From the NCBI RefSeq assembly GCF_050157905.1, contig NZ_JBKIWZ010000001.1, positions 1,860,001 through 1,924,000 of the forward strand: DNA of 64,000 bases, read 5' to 3'. The notes beneath the pieces are model-generated. The model did not search any database and was not told the origin of the DNA. It saw nothing but the letters and a program-made list of their open reading frames with translations. The stretch is from Pantoea sp050157905 (GTDB taxonomy: Bacteria > Pseudomonadota > Gammaproteobacteria > Enterobacterales > Enterobacteriaceae). The translations under genes were made by a program, and so were the position numbers. Of this stretch, positions 26,738 through 36,082 are shown in pieces (within the stretch, counting starts at the first letter, position 1; each line of letters starts with the position of its first letter).

Positions 26738-27916
26738 CTAAATTGTTGCTGAAGCGTTGGCCGCCTCTTTTTTCTTTTGACTACTGGTGATGAACGGCTT
26801 TTCAACAAACAGATAGGTGAGCCTCGCGACATAGAAAGAGGCCACAAAGAAGAGTGTTGAAAGCAGGGTGTAAAAGACAAAGTTATGCAGAATGATCGAA
26901 TCTGGTATCTGTTTGATGAAATAAAGCACGATGCCATGGATCAGATAAAGGCTATAGCTGACCTCACCAACTGACATCAGGGTTTTGCTTTCCAGCAGGC
27001 CGAAAAGGGAATTTCCGCTACTGATAACGAAAAACACCACGGCCAGCAAACACAGGAAAATAAGGTAATAGAATGTACTACTGGTAAAGAATAGCGCGAT
27101 AACGGCCAGCACAATTGCCAGCGCTGCCGCAGGACCAGAAGAGCGTAATGCCATCCAGCGATCACGGTAATGCCATGCCAGATAACCCGCAGCAAAGCCC
27201 AGCACAGGGCGAGGATCGGTATAGGCGGTCCCCCAAAGACGCAGTGCAATAGCGATGGCTAAAATCAAACCAATTGAGCCCATAATAAGCAGCATCTTAA
27301 AACGATTACCGGTGGCACGATTCAGCAGATAAATCAGCGGAATTGAAAGATAAAGTAGCCATTCAAGTCGTAAAGTCCATTCAACGCCGGCATTGATATT
27401 TGCCGTCGGAATCGATCCAATGTGGTAATTACCGATGAAGAAGAACCAGCGCAGACCGTCAACTAACATCACTCCGGTTGCAGAAACATCCTCACTGAAC
27501 CAGCCAATGACCACGATAAGCAATCCGGAGAACCAGAACATTGGCACGATGCGACGCACACGCGACTTAAGCAATTTGCGTGTGAGTTCGGCGGTTGTCA
27601 GCCTGTCGTTGTCCAGCCAGCGGTAAAATAGAAAAGCGGAGATCATGAAAAACAGAGCGACACCGAACTTACCGGAGTTAGCAAAGAAGTTTCCCTGAGA
27701 CACCCATGCAAAATAGTCTTTATCAAAAATCCACTCATGGTCGAGGGAATAAACGTAATGAGCAAAGTGTGAAAAAGCGACGATACTGGCCAGCAGCGCA
27801 CGCAATCCAGAGATACTTTTAATGCCATTGCCGTTGTAAACGCCGTGATGAAACGAAAACAACCGTAATATCATTAGTGCCATAACTAATGATAACACCA
27901 TCATCAATACATACAT
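26738..27916 (-). CDS. acyltransferase-3 family membrane protein (probable EPS O-acyltransferase)
   Basis: 392-residue polytopic inner-membrane protein with about ten hydrophobic segments. The acyltransferase-3 hallmark ISGLRALLASIVAFSHFAHY carries the conserved Arg and His, and MISAFLFYRWL and VSYSLYLIHGIVLYF are also typical of the family. Members move acetyl or similar groups onto periplasmic glycans. It has no fused esterase domain, but a separate secreted SGNH hydrolase is encoded directly upstream, so the two may form a split version of the AT3-SGNH proteins known to O-acetylate O-antigens. Start ATG at 27916 with AGGAG upstream. Neither gene belongs to the amylovoran/stewartan core set as I know it. 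Confidence 0.85.
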   Translation of the reverse strand: MYVLMMVLSLVMALMILRLFSFHHGVYNGNGIKSISGLRALLASIVAFSHFAHYVYSLDHEWIFDKDYFAWVSQGNFFANSGKFGVALFFMISAFLFYRWLDNDRLTTAELTRKLLKSRVRRIVPMFWFSGLLIVVIGWFSEDVSATGVMLVDGLRWFFFIGNYHIGSIPTANINAGVEWTLRLEWLLYLSIPLIYLLNRATGNRFKMLLIMGSIGLILAIAIALRLWGTAYTDPRPVLGFAAGYLAWHYRDRWMALRSSGPAAALAIVLAVIALFFTSSTFYYLIFLCLLAVVFFVISSGNSLFGLLESKTLMSVGEVSYSLYLIHGIVLYFIKQIPDSIILHNFVFYTLLSTLFFVASFYVARLTYLFVEKPFITSSQKKKEAANASATI

Positions 27917-27949
27917 GTCGCCCTGCTCCTCGGGTTCATTGTAATCTGG

Positions 27950-28654
27950 TTAGTGAGTCGATTTAAAAACAGCATCAAAATCCCGACTTAACAACGCGTA
28001 TGTCTGCTGCGCCTTAAACTGGTAAAGCTCTTTCGTCGGATGTATACAATCCGGAGACATCTGGCTGCTCCACTCTTTTTGCTGCTTAATCAGTTCATAC
28101 TGCTTCACCACGGGTACGTGCTGCTGCTGTGCTACCGCATTAATCTGATAAACATAGGGCCAGACATTCCACTGCTCTGCGCGGCCACATAGCGGGTTGG
28201 GCTGCTGCAGTACGACCTGTTTGCCATGCGCCCTGGCCGTTTTAACCAGCGCCGTCAGAATATGATTAAACTCCTCGGGGCTCTCTGCGCCATGAGATTG
28301 GTGCTTCCCTGAAAAGACGCGTGCATCATTGATGGCATAATTGATCAAAATGATGCTGGCATCCGATTGCGCCATACGCTGTTCCCAGCTTTCTTTTGCA
28401 TTAATAAGTTCTGAAACCTGTGCGCCCGGCGAACCATGATTTTCAATACGTATATCCGGGCCATATTTTTCCTGCAGCATCTGCTGCAGATAGTTCATTT
28501 CATTTTCTTTGATAATGACGTTTCGCCCTCCTGAGGAGGTCACCCCGGCAGTAGTCGAGTCACCATAGGCTGCGATCACAACGGCAGGTGAGGTATCGGT
28601 TGCCTGCGCCAGTAAGGGCGAGGCAATCAAAAACAGGGAAAATAGTCGAATCAT
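27950..28654 (-). CDS. secreted SGNH/GDSL hydrolase
   Basis: 234 residues with a cleavable signal peptide (hydrophobic 4-16, probable cleavage after LAQA near residue 18), so it is periplasmic or exported. SGNH blocks: GDST at 31-34 (catalytic Ser33), HGSPGAQ near 73-79, YAIND with Asn109, and the catalytic dyad PDCIHP with Asp202 and His205. The block III glycine of GxND is replaced by alanine. Such enzymes are esterases or acyl-transfer partners of acyltransferase-3 proteins. The gene starts 14 bp after the amsC stop and ends 33 bp before the acyltransferase gene, all on one transcript. It probably adds or removes acyl groups on the EPS; which of the two is not decidable. Confidence 0.86.
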   Translation of the reverse strand: MIRLFSLFLIASPLLAQATDTSPAVVIAAYGDSTTAGVTSSGGRNVIIKENEMNYLQQMLQEKYGPDIRIENHGSPGAQVSELINAKESWEQRMAQSDASIILINYAINDARVFSGKHQSHGAESPEEFNHILTALVKTARAHGKQVVLQQPNPLCGRAEQWNVWPYVYQINAVAQQQHVPVVKQYELIKQQKEWSSQMSPDCIHPTKELYQFKAQQTYALLSRDFDAVFKSTH

Positions 28655-28668
28655 TTTCAGCTCTCGTC

Positions 28669-29808
28669 TTAGTGAACCAACTTGAATTCACGCGCCACTT
28701 CATAACCCATCACAGCCTGTTTAAGCGAAATGGTGTTGTAATAGAGGTAATAAACCTGGAAGAAGACAAACATCGCGAACATTGCGGGTTTCCAGACTCT
28801 TTTTGACTGGTAAATCAACAATGTCAGAACAATGGGTTCTACCTGCAACAGGTAGTTTGAAAGACGAGCGCCAGAGGGATAGTTATAGAAGAAAATCCTG
28901 ATAGCGCCCCCAATTGCAAAAGTCATCACCAACAGATAATTCAGCTTCCAGACAGAATAATTGTCTTGTTTTAACTGTTTCGTTAGCATGAAGTAGACAA
29001 ATATGAACACCAGCGCGACGTTTTTCAGGTTCGAAATTGAGAACACACTGCCAGTGTCTGCGCCACCCGCATTATCATTGTTATAGCCTGCTGCCCTCTC
29101 CCCTAGTCCACCTAAGTGTCCTGCGATAGCGGTAACAAAGCCCATCCCACCGACTTTTGACGCTGGAATACTCAGAACAATAATCGCAATCGGAAACCAG
29201 CGCCGTTCACGCAGAAAAAGGAAAGGTATAAGCGTGACGACCATGACTGCCGTATTGTGACTGATAAATGAAAGAACAAAGAAACTAAATGCCAGCCAGT
29301 AACGCTTCAGATAAAGGGTCCATATAACCCCCAAAAAAAATGCGGAGCTCAGGCCAAAGCGGATCTGATTGACATCTTTATTGATGAAAATATGCGCTGA
29401 ATAGAGCGCCAGAGCCATAATCGGATAAGGTGACATCTTTTTGAAGAAGATGGCATTAGTTCCTACCGCCAGAATCGAAAATACGAACAGAAAAGCGCTG
29501 GCGTTATGTGAAAACAGACTGGTGATCCAGGCAATAGCAAAGATTAATGGCTCGTAACGGAAAAAAGCCACGGTGTTGAAAAAACCGTTGACCTCAATAC
29601 GCCGGATAAAATCCTCAAAGAAGCTGCGATATTGATAATCATCCATGCCGGTGCCAAGGCCGCGGATACCGCCAAACACAATCAGCGTTACAGTCGCGAT
29701 ACAGAGCAGATAAGTCAAAATATGGGATGTGCGTTCGTCTTTTTTAAGTGCGATTTCAAACAGTGAAAGCAGCAATAAAAAACCTGATACATACCAATAT
29801 GGAGCCAT
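28669..29808 (-). CDS. amsC: EPS polymerase AmsC (Wzy-like)
   Basis: 379-residue polytopic inner-membrane protein of the EpsG/AmsC type, about ten membrane segments (for example ILTYLLCIATVTLIVFGGIRG and AFLFVFSILAVGTNAIFF). The conserved loop GIRGLGTGMDDYQYRSFFEDF near 52-72 is typical of this polymerase family. It is expected to join lipid-linked repeat units in the periplasm. ATG at 29808 is chosen because AAGGAA lies upstream and MAPYWYVSG is the family N-terminus; an in-frame GTG at 29829 is less likely. It is the first gene after the strong terminator that follows wzc. Confidence 0.88.
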   Translation of the reverse strand: MAPYWYVSGFLLLLSLFEIALKKDERTSHILTYLLCIATVTLIVFGGIRGLGTGMDDYQYRSFFEDFIRRIEVNGFFNTVAFFRYEPLIFAIAWITSLFSHNASAFLFVFSILAVGTNAIFFKKMSPYPIMALALYSAHIFINKDVNQIRFGLSSAFFLGVIWTLYLKRYWLAFSFFVLSFISHNTAVMVVTLIPFLFLRERRWFPIAIIVLSIPASKVGGMGFVTAIAGHLGGLGERAAGYNNDNAGGADTGSVFSISNLKNVALVFIFVYFMLTKQLKQDNYSVWKLNYLLVMTFAIGGAIRIFFYNYPSGARLSNYLLQVEPIVLTLLIYQSKRVWKPAMFAMFVFFQVYYLYYNTISLKQAVMGYEVAREFKLVH

Positions 29809-30050
29809 GGTGTGATTCCTTAATTCCACAAGTGCTCATGCCAGCAATTATCCCGCTTCGCCTTCCCGACTGGCTTTTCCGCAAGCCTGTTAGCTCAGTA
29901 ACAACCAGTGTGCAGGTGTACAGGCGATGCCATGCTGGTAATGAATTCTGTTGAGTGACGTTCGCCATGCGATGTATAGATTCATCGCTTATGTGGGTTG
30001 GACAGAATAACCTGTGTAAATTGTTGCGTGTCGTCATTCAGAGAGACGAT

Positions 30051-30076
30051 AAAAAGGGGCGGTCAGACCGCCCCCT
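30051..30076 (-). terminator. strong intrinsic terminator between wzc and amsC
   Basis: GGGGCGGT (30056-30063) and ACCGCCCC (30067-30074) form a perfect 8-bp GC-rich stem with a 3-nt loop. In the transcribed direction it is followed at once by TTTTT. It begins 17 bp past the wzc stop codon, within a 284-bp gap before amsC. The gap shows no clear new promoter, so downstream EPS genes most likely depend on read-through or antitermination. A stem-loop at the same place occurs in E. coli group 1 capsule loci. Confidence 0.88.
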
Positions 30077-30092
30077 GTTTATTGCTCAGTAA

Positions 30093-32276
30093 TCAGCTTT
30101 TCTCTGTCTTACCGTAGTCGTAGGCGTAGTAGTCATAACCGTAGCCATAGGCATTCGCGGCTTTACGCACCACGGCGTTAAGGATCACACCTTTAATCTC
30201 AATGCCGTTCTGGGCGAAGCGTCTGAAGCTGACATCCACTTCTTTCGCGGTGTTGGCTTCGAAGCGCGCCACCATCAGCGAGGTACCCGCCAGCTTACCG
30301 ATGATTGAGGCGTCAGTGACGGCCAGAATCGGCGGCGTATCGATTAACACCAGATCGTAGTTCTTGCTCGCCCAGTCCAGCAGCTCGCCCATGCGACGGT
30401 GCATCAGCAGCTCAGACGGGTTCGGTGGCACCTGACCACGCGGCAGGAAATCAAATCCGTAAACACCCTGCTGAATCAGCGCCGGAGAGAACGCTGTTTT
30501 GCCCGACAGGACGTTTGACAGACCGGCTTTGTTCTCTGCACCCAGCAGTTCATGGGTGTAGCCACGACGCATATCGCCATCGATGAACAGGACACGCTGA
30601 CCCGCTTTAGCAATCAGGGTCGCCAGGTTGGCACAGATAAAGGTTTTACCAATACCCGGGCTGGCACCGGTGATCATCAGAATGTTGTTTTTGGCTTCCA
30701 TCATCGCGAAGTGCAGGCTGGTACGCAGGCTACGAATCGCTTCAATCGAAAGATCAGTCGGGTTACCCAGCGCCAGCAGCGTTTCGTGCGGGTCGGTTTT
30801 CACCTTCGACTTACTGCCACGACGCGCCAGCGCTTCAGTATCTTTCTTACGCTGCCAGTCAGAGAGTGGCACGCTGGCATAGACGTTCATGCCCAGCTCT
30901 TCCAGCTGCTCCGGATTCTCAATGCCGCGATGCAGCAGTGCTTTCAGCAGTACCAGGCCCACTGACACGAACAGACCGACAATCAGGCTTGCTGCGATGA
31001 TCAGCATTTTCTTCGGTGCAACCGGTGCATTAGCGGTCTGCGCGCTGTCGATGATGCGGACATCACCTACGGTGCTCGCTTTGCTGATGCCCAGCTCCTG
31101 CTGACGGTTCAGCAGCTGCATGTAGATCTCCTGACCGGACTGCACGTCACGGGTCAGACGCAGAATTTCCTGCTGAGTCTGTGGCATCGCTGAAATTTTC
31201 TTGTTCAGCTGCGCCTGCTCATTTTCCAGCGTTTTGCGTTTTTCCAGCAGCGCACGGTAAGTCGGGTGATCTTTGGTAAACAGCTGAGAAACTTCGGCTT
31301 CACGGAAAGTCAGTTCATTCAGCTGACTCTGCACGCTGACAGAGGAGTCCAGAGCAGATTTCGCTTCCAGTGACAGGTCAACCGATTCGTTCTGGCGACG
31401 GAAAGCGTTCAGTTTGTTTTCCGCATCATCCAGCTTGCTGCGTACAGCAGGCAGCTGAGTGCGCAGGAATTCCAGACTTTTCTCGGCCTGTTCAGACTTA
31501 CGCTCAACGTTCTGCAGCAGATAGTTGTTCACGATCTGGTTCAGGACTTTACTGATCTGCTCAGGGTCTTCACCCAGATACTCCAGACCCAGTACGCCGG
31601 TATCCTTACCTTTATCCGCCACAGTCAGGTTAGAGAGCACGGAGCGAATAGCCTGCAGGTCGTTCAGCTGGGTCACGGTGAAGCTGGTGCCTTCGTCGGC
31701 CTTAATGTCGCTGACCAGCATGCTGACGTCGCCATGCGACTCCAGCTGGCCCACTTTACCTTTGAACAGCTCATCGCCGTCTTTAGAGACGGTGTAGCTG
31801 TCCGGGCCGGTCACTTCCAGTTCAACGTTACGTTTGTCGATAGTGCGTGGAATTTCCAGGCGCGAAATCGCAATCGTGGCGGGCTTGTTACCCATCAGGC
31901 GGGAGAGACCCTTACCGATAACCGGGAAGTAGTTCTGCTCAACCACGGTATCCAGACCCAGATCGTCAACGGTTTTACCGATGACCATACGGGATTCCAG
32001 AATTTCGATCTCAGTATCTGATGCAGGCGTCGGTGGCAGAATGCTGTCAATTTCGTTCAGAACGGTACTGGCATTCTTCTGCTCAACCTGAACCAGCGCA
32101 TCGGCGCTATAAATCGGTGTTGCAAACAGTGTGTAGAGTGTTCCCGCCAGCATGAAAAATGCGGTAACGGCAACAATGATCCAGCGATGATCAATTAGCT
32201 GTCCCACAAGATGCGCCAGATCCCATCCATTCGAATCCTCTCCCGGCGCGGTACTGACCTTATTTTTTATATTCAT
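30093..32276 (-). CDS. wzc: tyrosine autokinase / polysaccharide co-polymerase Wzc (AmsA)
   Basis: Inner-membrane bacterial tyrosine kinase that controls EPS chain length and export with Wza and Wzb. 727 residues from the ATG at 32276. Wzz-type N-terminal domain with the first membrane segment (WIIVAVTAFFMLAGTLYTLF), a long periplasmic coiled-coil part, a second membrane segment (MLIIAASLIVGLFVSVGLVL), then the kinase domain with Walker A GASPGIGKT, Walker A' LFIDGDMRRG and Walker B LVLIDTPP. The C-terminus is a tyrosine cluster (AYGYGYDYYAYDYGK), the autophosphorylation tail removed by Wzb. Same as amsA/cpsD. The frame extends 12 bp further to a TTG, which is less plausible. Confidence 0.96.
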   Translation of the reverse strand: MNIKNKVSTAPGEDSNGWDLAHLVGQLIDHRWIIVAVTAFFMLAGTLYTLFATPIYSADALVQVEQKNASTVLNEIDSILPPTPASDTEIEILESRMVIGKTVDDLGLDTVVEQNYFPVIGKGLSRLMGNKPATIAISRLEIPRTIDKRNVELEVTGPDSYTVSKDGDELFKGKVGQLESHGDVSMLVSDIKADEGTSFTVTQLNDLQAIRSVLSNLTVADKGKDTGVLGLEYLGEDPEQISKVLNQIVNNYLLQNVERKSEQAEKSLEFLRTQLPAVRSKLDDAENKLNAFRRQNESVDLSLEAKSALDSSVSVQSQLNELTFREAEVSQLFTKDHPTYRALLEKRKTLENEQAQLNKKISAMPQTQQEILRLTRDVQSGQEIYMQLLNRQQELGISKASTVGDVRIIDSAQTANAPVAPKKMLIIAASLIVGLFVSVGLVLLKALLHRGIENPEQLEELGMNVYASVPLSDWQRKKDTEALARRGSKSKVKTDPHETLLALGNPTDLSIEAIRSLRTSLHFAMMEAKNNILMITGASPGIGKTFICANLATLIAKAGQRVLFIDGDMRRGYTHELLGAENKAGLSNVLSGKTAFSPALIQQGVYGFDFLPRGQVPPNPSELLMHRRMGELLDWASKNYDLVLIDTPPILAVTDASIIGKLAGTSLMVARFEANTAKEVDVSFRRFAQNGIEIKGVILNAVVRKAANAYGYGYDYYAYDYGKTEKS

Positions 32277-32288
32277 GGATAATCCCAA

Positions 32289-32723
32289 CTATCGGCTTAA
32301 TACGTTGACCCATTTCTGGGTAGCGTTTTCCAGTAACCCGTAAATCTCTTCAAAGGCCTCGCGGCTTTTTCTGTACGGATCCGCAATTTCTTTTTGATTC
32401 AGCCAGTGCCCCAGCAGCATGGTTTTACCCCGTGCAGCCGGGTCGATGCGGTTCACCTGATCGATGTGCCGCTTTTCCATCACCAGAATCAGGTCAGCAT
32501 TACGGCACATCTCTGCCGTCAACTGCTGCGCCTCATGTCCTTCCAGCGACAGGCCCTGTGCTGCAGCGACGTTTGACGCCATTCTGTCAGCCGGGTGGCC
32601 AACCAGCGCCCCCAGGCCGGCAGAGCGGACATCTAAATCTGGCAATGCGCGTTTAAACAACCGCTCTCCGGTAGGAGAGCGGCAGATATTGCCGACGCAA
32701 ACGACGAGCACGGACGTAATCAT
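32289..32723 (-). CDS. wzb: low-molecular-weight protein-tyrosine phosphatase Wzb (AmsI)
   Basis: 144-residue cytosolic phosphatase that dephosphorylates Wzc and so permits the assembly cycle needed for EPS polymerisation. The P-loop CVGNICRSPTGE gives the CX5R signature (Cys9 to Arg15), and the general acid is Asp115 in ADPYRKS. ATG at 32723, 9 bp after the wza stop; wzc follows 12 bp after its own stop. Normal length and intact catalytic residues. Equivalent to amsI/cpsC. Confidence 0.96.
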   Translation of the reverse strand: MITSVLVVCVGNICRSPTGERLFKRALPDLDVRSAGLGALVGHPADRMASNVAAAQGLSLEGHEAQQLTAEMCRNADLILVMEKRHIDQVNRIDPAARGKTMLLGHWLNQKEIADPYRKSREAFEEIYGLLENATQKWVNVLSR

Positions 32724-32732
32724 GGCCAGACC

Positions 32733-33872
32733 TTAGTTCGACCAGTTGCGGATACGCTGTGCGGCCTGTGTCGCATCGTTGATACCGGCAATGGTTGGTA
32801 TCAGCTGCGAAATCACACGGTTCCAGCGCGTCAGTGGTGTAGAGGTGACATAGACGATGTCATAAGGCTGGAGCTGGAAATCAGTTCCCATCACCATGGA
32901 TGCCGCATCTTTAGTGTTTAACTGATAGATGTTGGCAATTTTGTTGCGGTCAGTACCGTGCAGTGGACGGATGACGAAGACACCGGTGGCGTCAGAGGTG
33001 GTCTGATCCATCCCCGCCGCATTGCCCAGCGCTTCCGCCAGCGTCATGCCGCTGCGGTCCATTTTCAGGGTAGTCTGCTGCTTCACTTCACCCATCACGA
33101 AGATTTTCAGATCGTCGTTACGCGGAACGTAAAGAATATCGCCCGGATAGAGGAGGTGGTTCTGGCTCAAGTCGCCATTCTGCATCAGTGCCTGCAGTGA
33201 GATACGTTGTTCGCGACCGTTGTGCGTCAGCACGACGTTGCGCCAGTCCGCATCGGCAGCAAGTCCGCCTGCAGCATTGATCGCATCCAGAATCGTTAAT
33301 GGCACGTTAGTGATCGGCTGCTGACCTGAGGTCGTGACCGAACCCGTGACATAAGCTTTCTGCGATTTGAAAGAGGCGATGCTCACATCAACCTGTGGAC
33401 TTTCAATGTACTGCGCCAGACGACGCGCAACTTCATTACGGACATCACTGACTGTCCGGCCCGCTACGCGTACCCGTCCAATGTAGGGATAGAAGATAGT
33501 GCCGTCAGAGTGTACCCAGTTACCGGTGTCGCTGGCGCTACGGTACTGGCCCGCTGGGGTCGTCAGTTCCGGGTGATCCCAGACGGTCACGGTCAGGACG
33601 TCGCCTACACCGATACGGTATTCGTAGTTCTGAATTTCGTTCTGCAGAGAAGGGTTGGTCTGCGCGACCAGCGGCTTAGGACGCATCTTCTCAACCAGTG
33701 AAGGTGTTAATGGGAAGACGTTGACATATTTATCGATGTCAAAGTTGCTATCCTGCTGCTCGACAACATTTTTTCCTGATGTAGAAAGATGCTGACCGGG
33801 CTCGATCGTACACCCGCTGAGAATTGTGGCGGATACCAGCAAGGGTATCAATTTCATTTTGATTGTAATCAT
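32733..33872 (-). CDS. wza: outer-membrane polysaccharide export lipoprotein Wza (AmsH)
   Basis: Octameric outer-membrane channel through which EPS leaves the cell. 379 residues; a lipoprotein signal peptide ends with the lipobox ILSGC (Cys21). The polysaccharide biosynthesis/export domain has YRIGVGDVLTVTVWDHPEL, and SLBB-type repeats are seen as KAYVTGSVTTSGQQP and IFVMGEVKQQ. The C-terminal amphipathic helix TRWNRVISQLIPTIAGIND matches the Wza barrel helix. ATG at 33872. The 282-bp gap to amsG (33873-34154) has no gene; it contains an 8-bp inverted repeat (34039-34046 with 34056-34063). Confidence 0.96.
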   Translation of the reverse strand: MITIKMKLIPLLVSATILSGCTIEPGQHLSTSGKNVVEQQDSNFDIDKYVNVFPLTPSLVEKMRPKPLVAQTNPSLQNEIQNYEYRIGVGDVLTVTVWDHPELTTPAGQYRSASDTGNWVHSDGTIFYPYIGRVRVAGRTVSDVRNEVARRLAQYIESPQVDVSIASFKSQKAYVTGSVTTSGQQPITNVPLTILDAINAAGGLAADADWRNVVLTHNGREQRISLQALMQNGDLSQNHLLYPGDILYVPRNDDLKIFVMGEVKQQTTLKMDRSGMTLAEALGNAAGMDQTTSDATGVFVIRPLHGTDRNKIANIYQLNTKDAASMVMGTDFQLQPYDIVYVTSTPLTRWNRVISQLIPTIAGINDATQAAQRIRNWSN

Positions 33873-34154
33873 TTAGATCTTCGCTATCAGTTATTTATTG
33901 ATAGAGGCGAAACCGCCGCTGTGTAAGCGTCCAACAAAAAGTAAATCTGTCTGACTTAAGCTCTGAACCTGTCGTTCATTATCCTTGCTCCACTTGTTAT
34001 ACGTCATGACCATCTGTCAGGGTCTACCCAGAACACCACGCATCATAGCGGACTCATGATGCGCGACGATATCCCTGATGATGGCCACGACAACGACACG
34101 CCTGACAACGGCACAACCCCTCTCCGCGTGCGTTAACACGCTCCCGACTCACGA

Positions 34155-35588
34155 TTAATAAGCACCGTCGCGTTTCAATACCACGCCCACTGTTTTAAAC
34201 AGAATGGCGATGTCATTCCACAGAGACCAGTTTTTCACGTACCACGAGTCGAAATAGACGCGGGTTTCATAGTCAACATCATTACGACCGCTGACCTGCC
34301 ACAATCCCGTCATGCCTGGCTTTGCCATCAGGTAATAATCAACATCGCCTGCATAACGACAGAGTTCATCTTCAATGACCGGACGAGGACCGACCAGACT
34401 CATATCACCGCGTACTACGTTCCAGAGCTGAGGTAACTCATCAAGGCTGGTTTTACGGATGAAATGTCCCACTTTAGTAATACGGGGATCATTTTTGAGT
34501 TTAAAATCTTTATCCCACTCCGCACGGGCCACCGGGTCAGTGCGCAGCACCTCCTCCAGTACCTCTTTGGAATTAATGACCATCGAACGGAATTTCAGGC
34601 ATTTGAATTTACGACCATTCATGCCGACACGTTCATGACCATAAATCGGCGGTCCGCCATCACGGCCAACCAGGAAGCCCAGAACCAGTAGCGCTGGCAT
34701 CAGCATCAGGATAATCGACAGTGCACCGACGATATCGAATGTGCGCTTCAGGAAGCGTGAGGTACGTTTCGCCAGGTTGTTCTGCACACGCAGGATCATT
34801 ACTTCATGGCTGAAGATATAGGCCATGTCCGTGCCGTAAAGCGGTACACCACGCAGCGTCGGGATTACCGAGACTGAACGGCAATTGTGCATTGCCAGCG
34901 ACTTGAGCCACATGTCGCGATACTGACTCTGCTCATACTCCACGGCCACAATAAACTGGGTTTCGCTGCTTGTCAGGCTCCAGAGCTCCTGCTCATCACG
35001 CAGCACCGGAACACCGTTCAGGATCTCCTGCGGGCAGGTGCCATCAACATCATAGAAAGCGATAACGTCGAATCCCATCACCTCTTCGCTCTGCAGCGCC
35101 TGCCAGGCTTCATGCGCGTTTTTGCTGCTGCCGATAATGATGGTCTGCTTTTTCCACAGCCCCTTTTTGTTCAGCAGACGTTTGACCAGCGCACGACAGG
35201 TTGGAATTAAAATCAGTGCCAGTACCCAGGTCAGCAACCAGACGAAGCGCGACATCTGCCACTGAGACAGCGCGGTAATCGACAGGTCGATAACAGAAAA
35301 TATCAGAATGGTACGAAAAACTTCTTTTAATTCGAACCAGAAAGGTTTGCGGTAGGTGTAGTGACGAAGCCTTACCCAGAACCAGCCAATACAAATTACT
35401 GACAGACAAATGTGTGTAGCAATTTTTAAATGCAGTTCTTTTTCAGAAATATCTGCCAGAGGCGAATGCGACTGAACATTAATTAGCATCATCGCTATAA
35501 ATAACGCTGCGTTGAAACAAATTAAATCTGAACAAGCCAGCATTAATTTGGTAATAAGACTTTTAAACGTAAATTCTGTATCGCGCAT
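34155..35588 (-). CDS. amsG: undecaprenyl-phosphate sugar-1-phosphate transferase AmsG
   Basis: Initiating enzyme of EPS assembly: it transfers a hexose 1-phosphate (galactose or glucose) from the UDP-sugar to undecaprenyl phosphate at the inner membrane. 477 residues; N-terminal four-helix membrane region and a Rossmann-like middle part (IIIGSSKNAHEAWQAL). The C-terminal catalytic domain from about 286 has KRTFDIVGAL, KFRSMV, RKTSLDELPQLWNVV and GDMSLVGPRPVI, the hallmark of the WbaP/WcaJ family. ATG at 35588. First gene of the ams operon (cpsA/wceG1 in Pantoea); a 500-nt leader with RcsAB and ops sites precedes it. Confidence 0.95.
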   Translation of the reverse strand: MRDTEFTFKSLITKLMLACSDLICFNAALFIAMMLINVQSHSPLADISEKELHLKIATHICLSVICIGWFWVRLRHYTYRKPFWFELKEVFRTILIFSVIDLSITALSQWQMSRFVWLLTWVLALILIPTCRALVKRLLNKKGLWKKQTIIIGSSKNAHEAWQALQSEEVMGFDVIAFYDVDGTCPQEILNGVPVLRDEQELWSLTSSETQFIVAVEYEQSQYRDMWLKSLAMHNCRSVSVIPTLRGVPLYGTDMAYIFSHEVMILRVQNNLAKRTSRFLKRTFDIVGALSIILMLMPALLVLGFLVGRDGGPPIYGHERVGMNGRKFKCLKFRSMVINSKEVLEEVLRTDPVARAEWDKDFKLKNDPRITKVGHFIRKTSLDELPQLWNVVRGDMSLVGPRPVIEDELCRYAGDVDYYLMAKPGMTGLWQVSGRNDVDYETRVYFDSWYVKNWSLWNDIAILFKTVGVVLKRDGAY

Positions 35589-35816
35589 ATTTAACTCTTT
35601 ATTTTATTTCCTTTAACCCGCAACGGCCATCGCCTGTTTAATCGTTGAGCGATGAAAACCTCTCAAGACTGAGCCGTTTCTGAGGGGAGCTCCTGCGGCG
35701 TTTACGCCCATGATCTTAACCATAAAACCAGTAATATTTTGATGAATACCAACAGATTACTCTGACTTTAATCACCGCCAGCACAGCTCATTTTATCAAC
35801 GAAAAACGCGATTCAG

Positions 35817-35855
35817 GCACGCTACCGCCCTTGGCTGTCGCTGCCAATATCGCTG
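35817..35855 (-). promoter_or_regulatory. JUMPstart element with ops core in the ams operon leader
   Basis: On the minus strand 35818-35829 reads GGCGGTAGCGTG, an exact ops core, preceded by the JUMPstart-like GGCAGCGACAGCCAAG. It lies about 230 bp upstream of amsG and about 220-260 nt downstream of the predicted transcription start. It is the second ops site in the window and implies that RfaH-type antitermination also controls this 18-kb operon. Confidence 0.92.
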
Positions 35856-36082
35856 TCATCATTCATATTGCTCCCCGGAATGCGTCCGCGCTTCCATAAC
35901 CCATCATCTGACGTTCAATGATGAATTACGTATTCCTGACATAACGGATAACGTCAAATCGGTACGCAAATTACGACTCTGGGGAAGAGTTTGCTAACTT
36001 GTTGCTATACTAGTTATTACTGGCTTGTTTACAAGCAGGTCCCGCCATCCCTCGACTATTTTAGGAAAAAGACTACCAGCAA

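Noticed and set aside
29830..30050. Possible new promoter for amsC in the gap after the wzc terminator
   Set aside because: I could not find a -35/-10 pair with acceptable match and spacing on the minus strand, so no promoter is called.
36023..36036. Short palindrome GCTTGT-TT-ACAAGC considered as a quorum-sensing (EsaR/lux-type) operator of the ams operon
   Set aside because: It is shorter than a lux-type box and lies downstream of the predicted transcription start; sequence match to known EsaR sites is poor.
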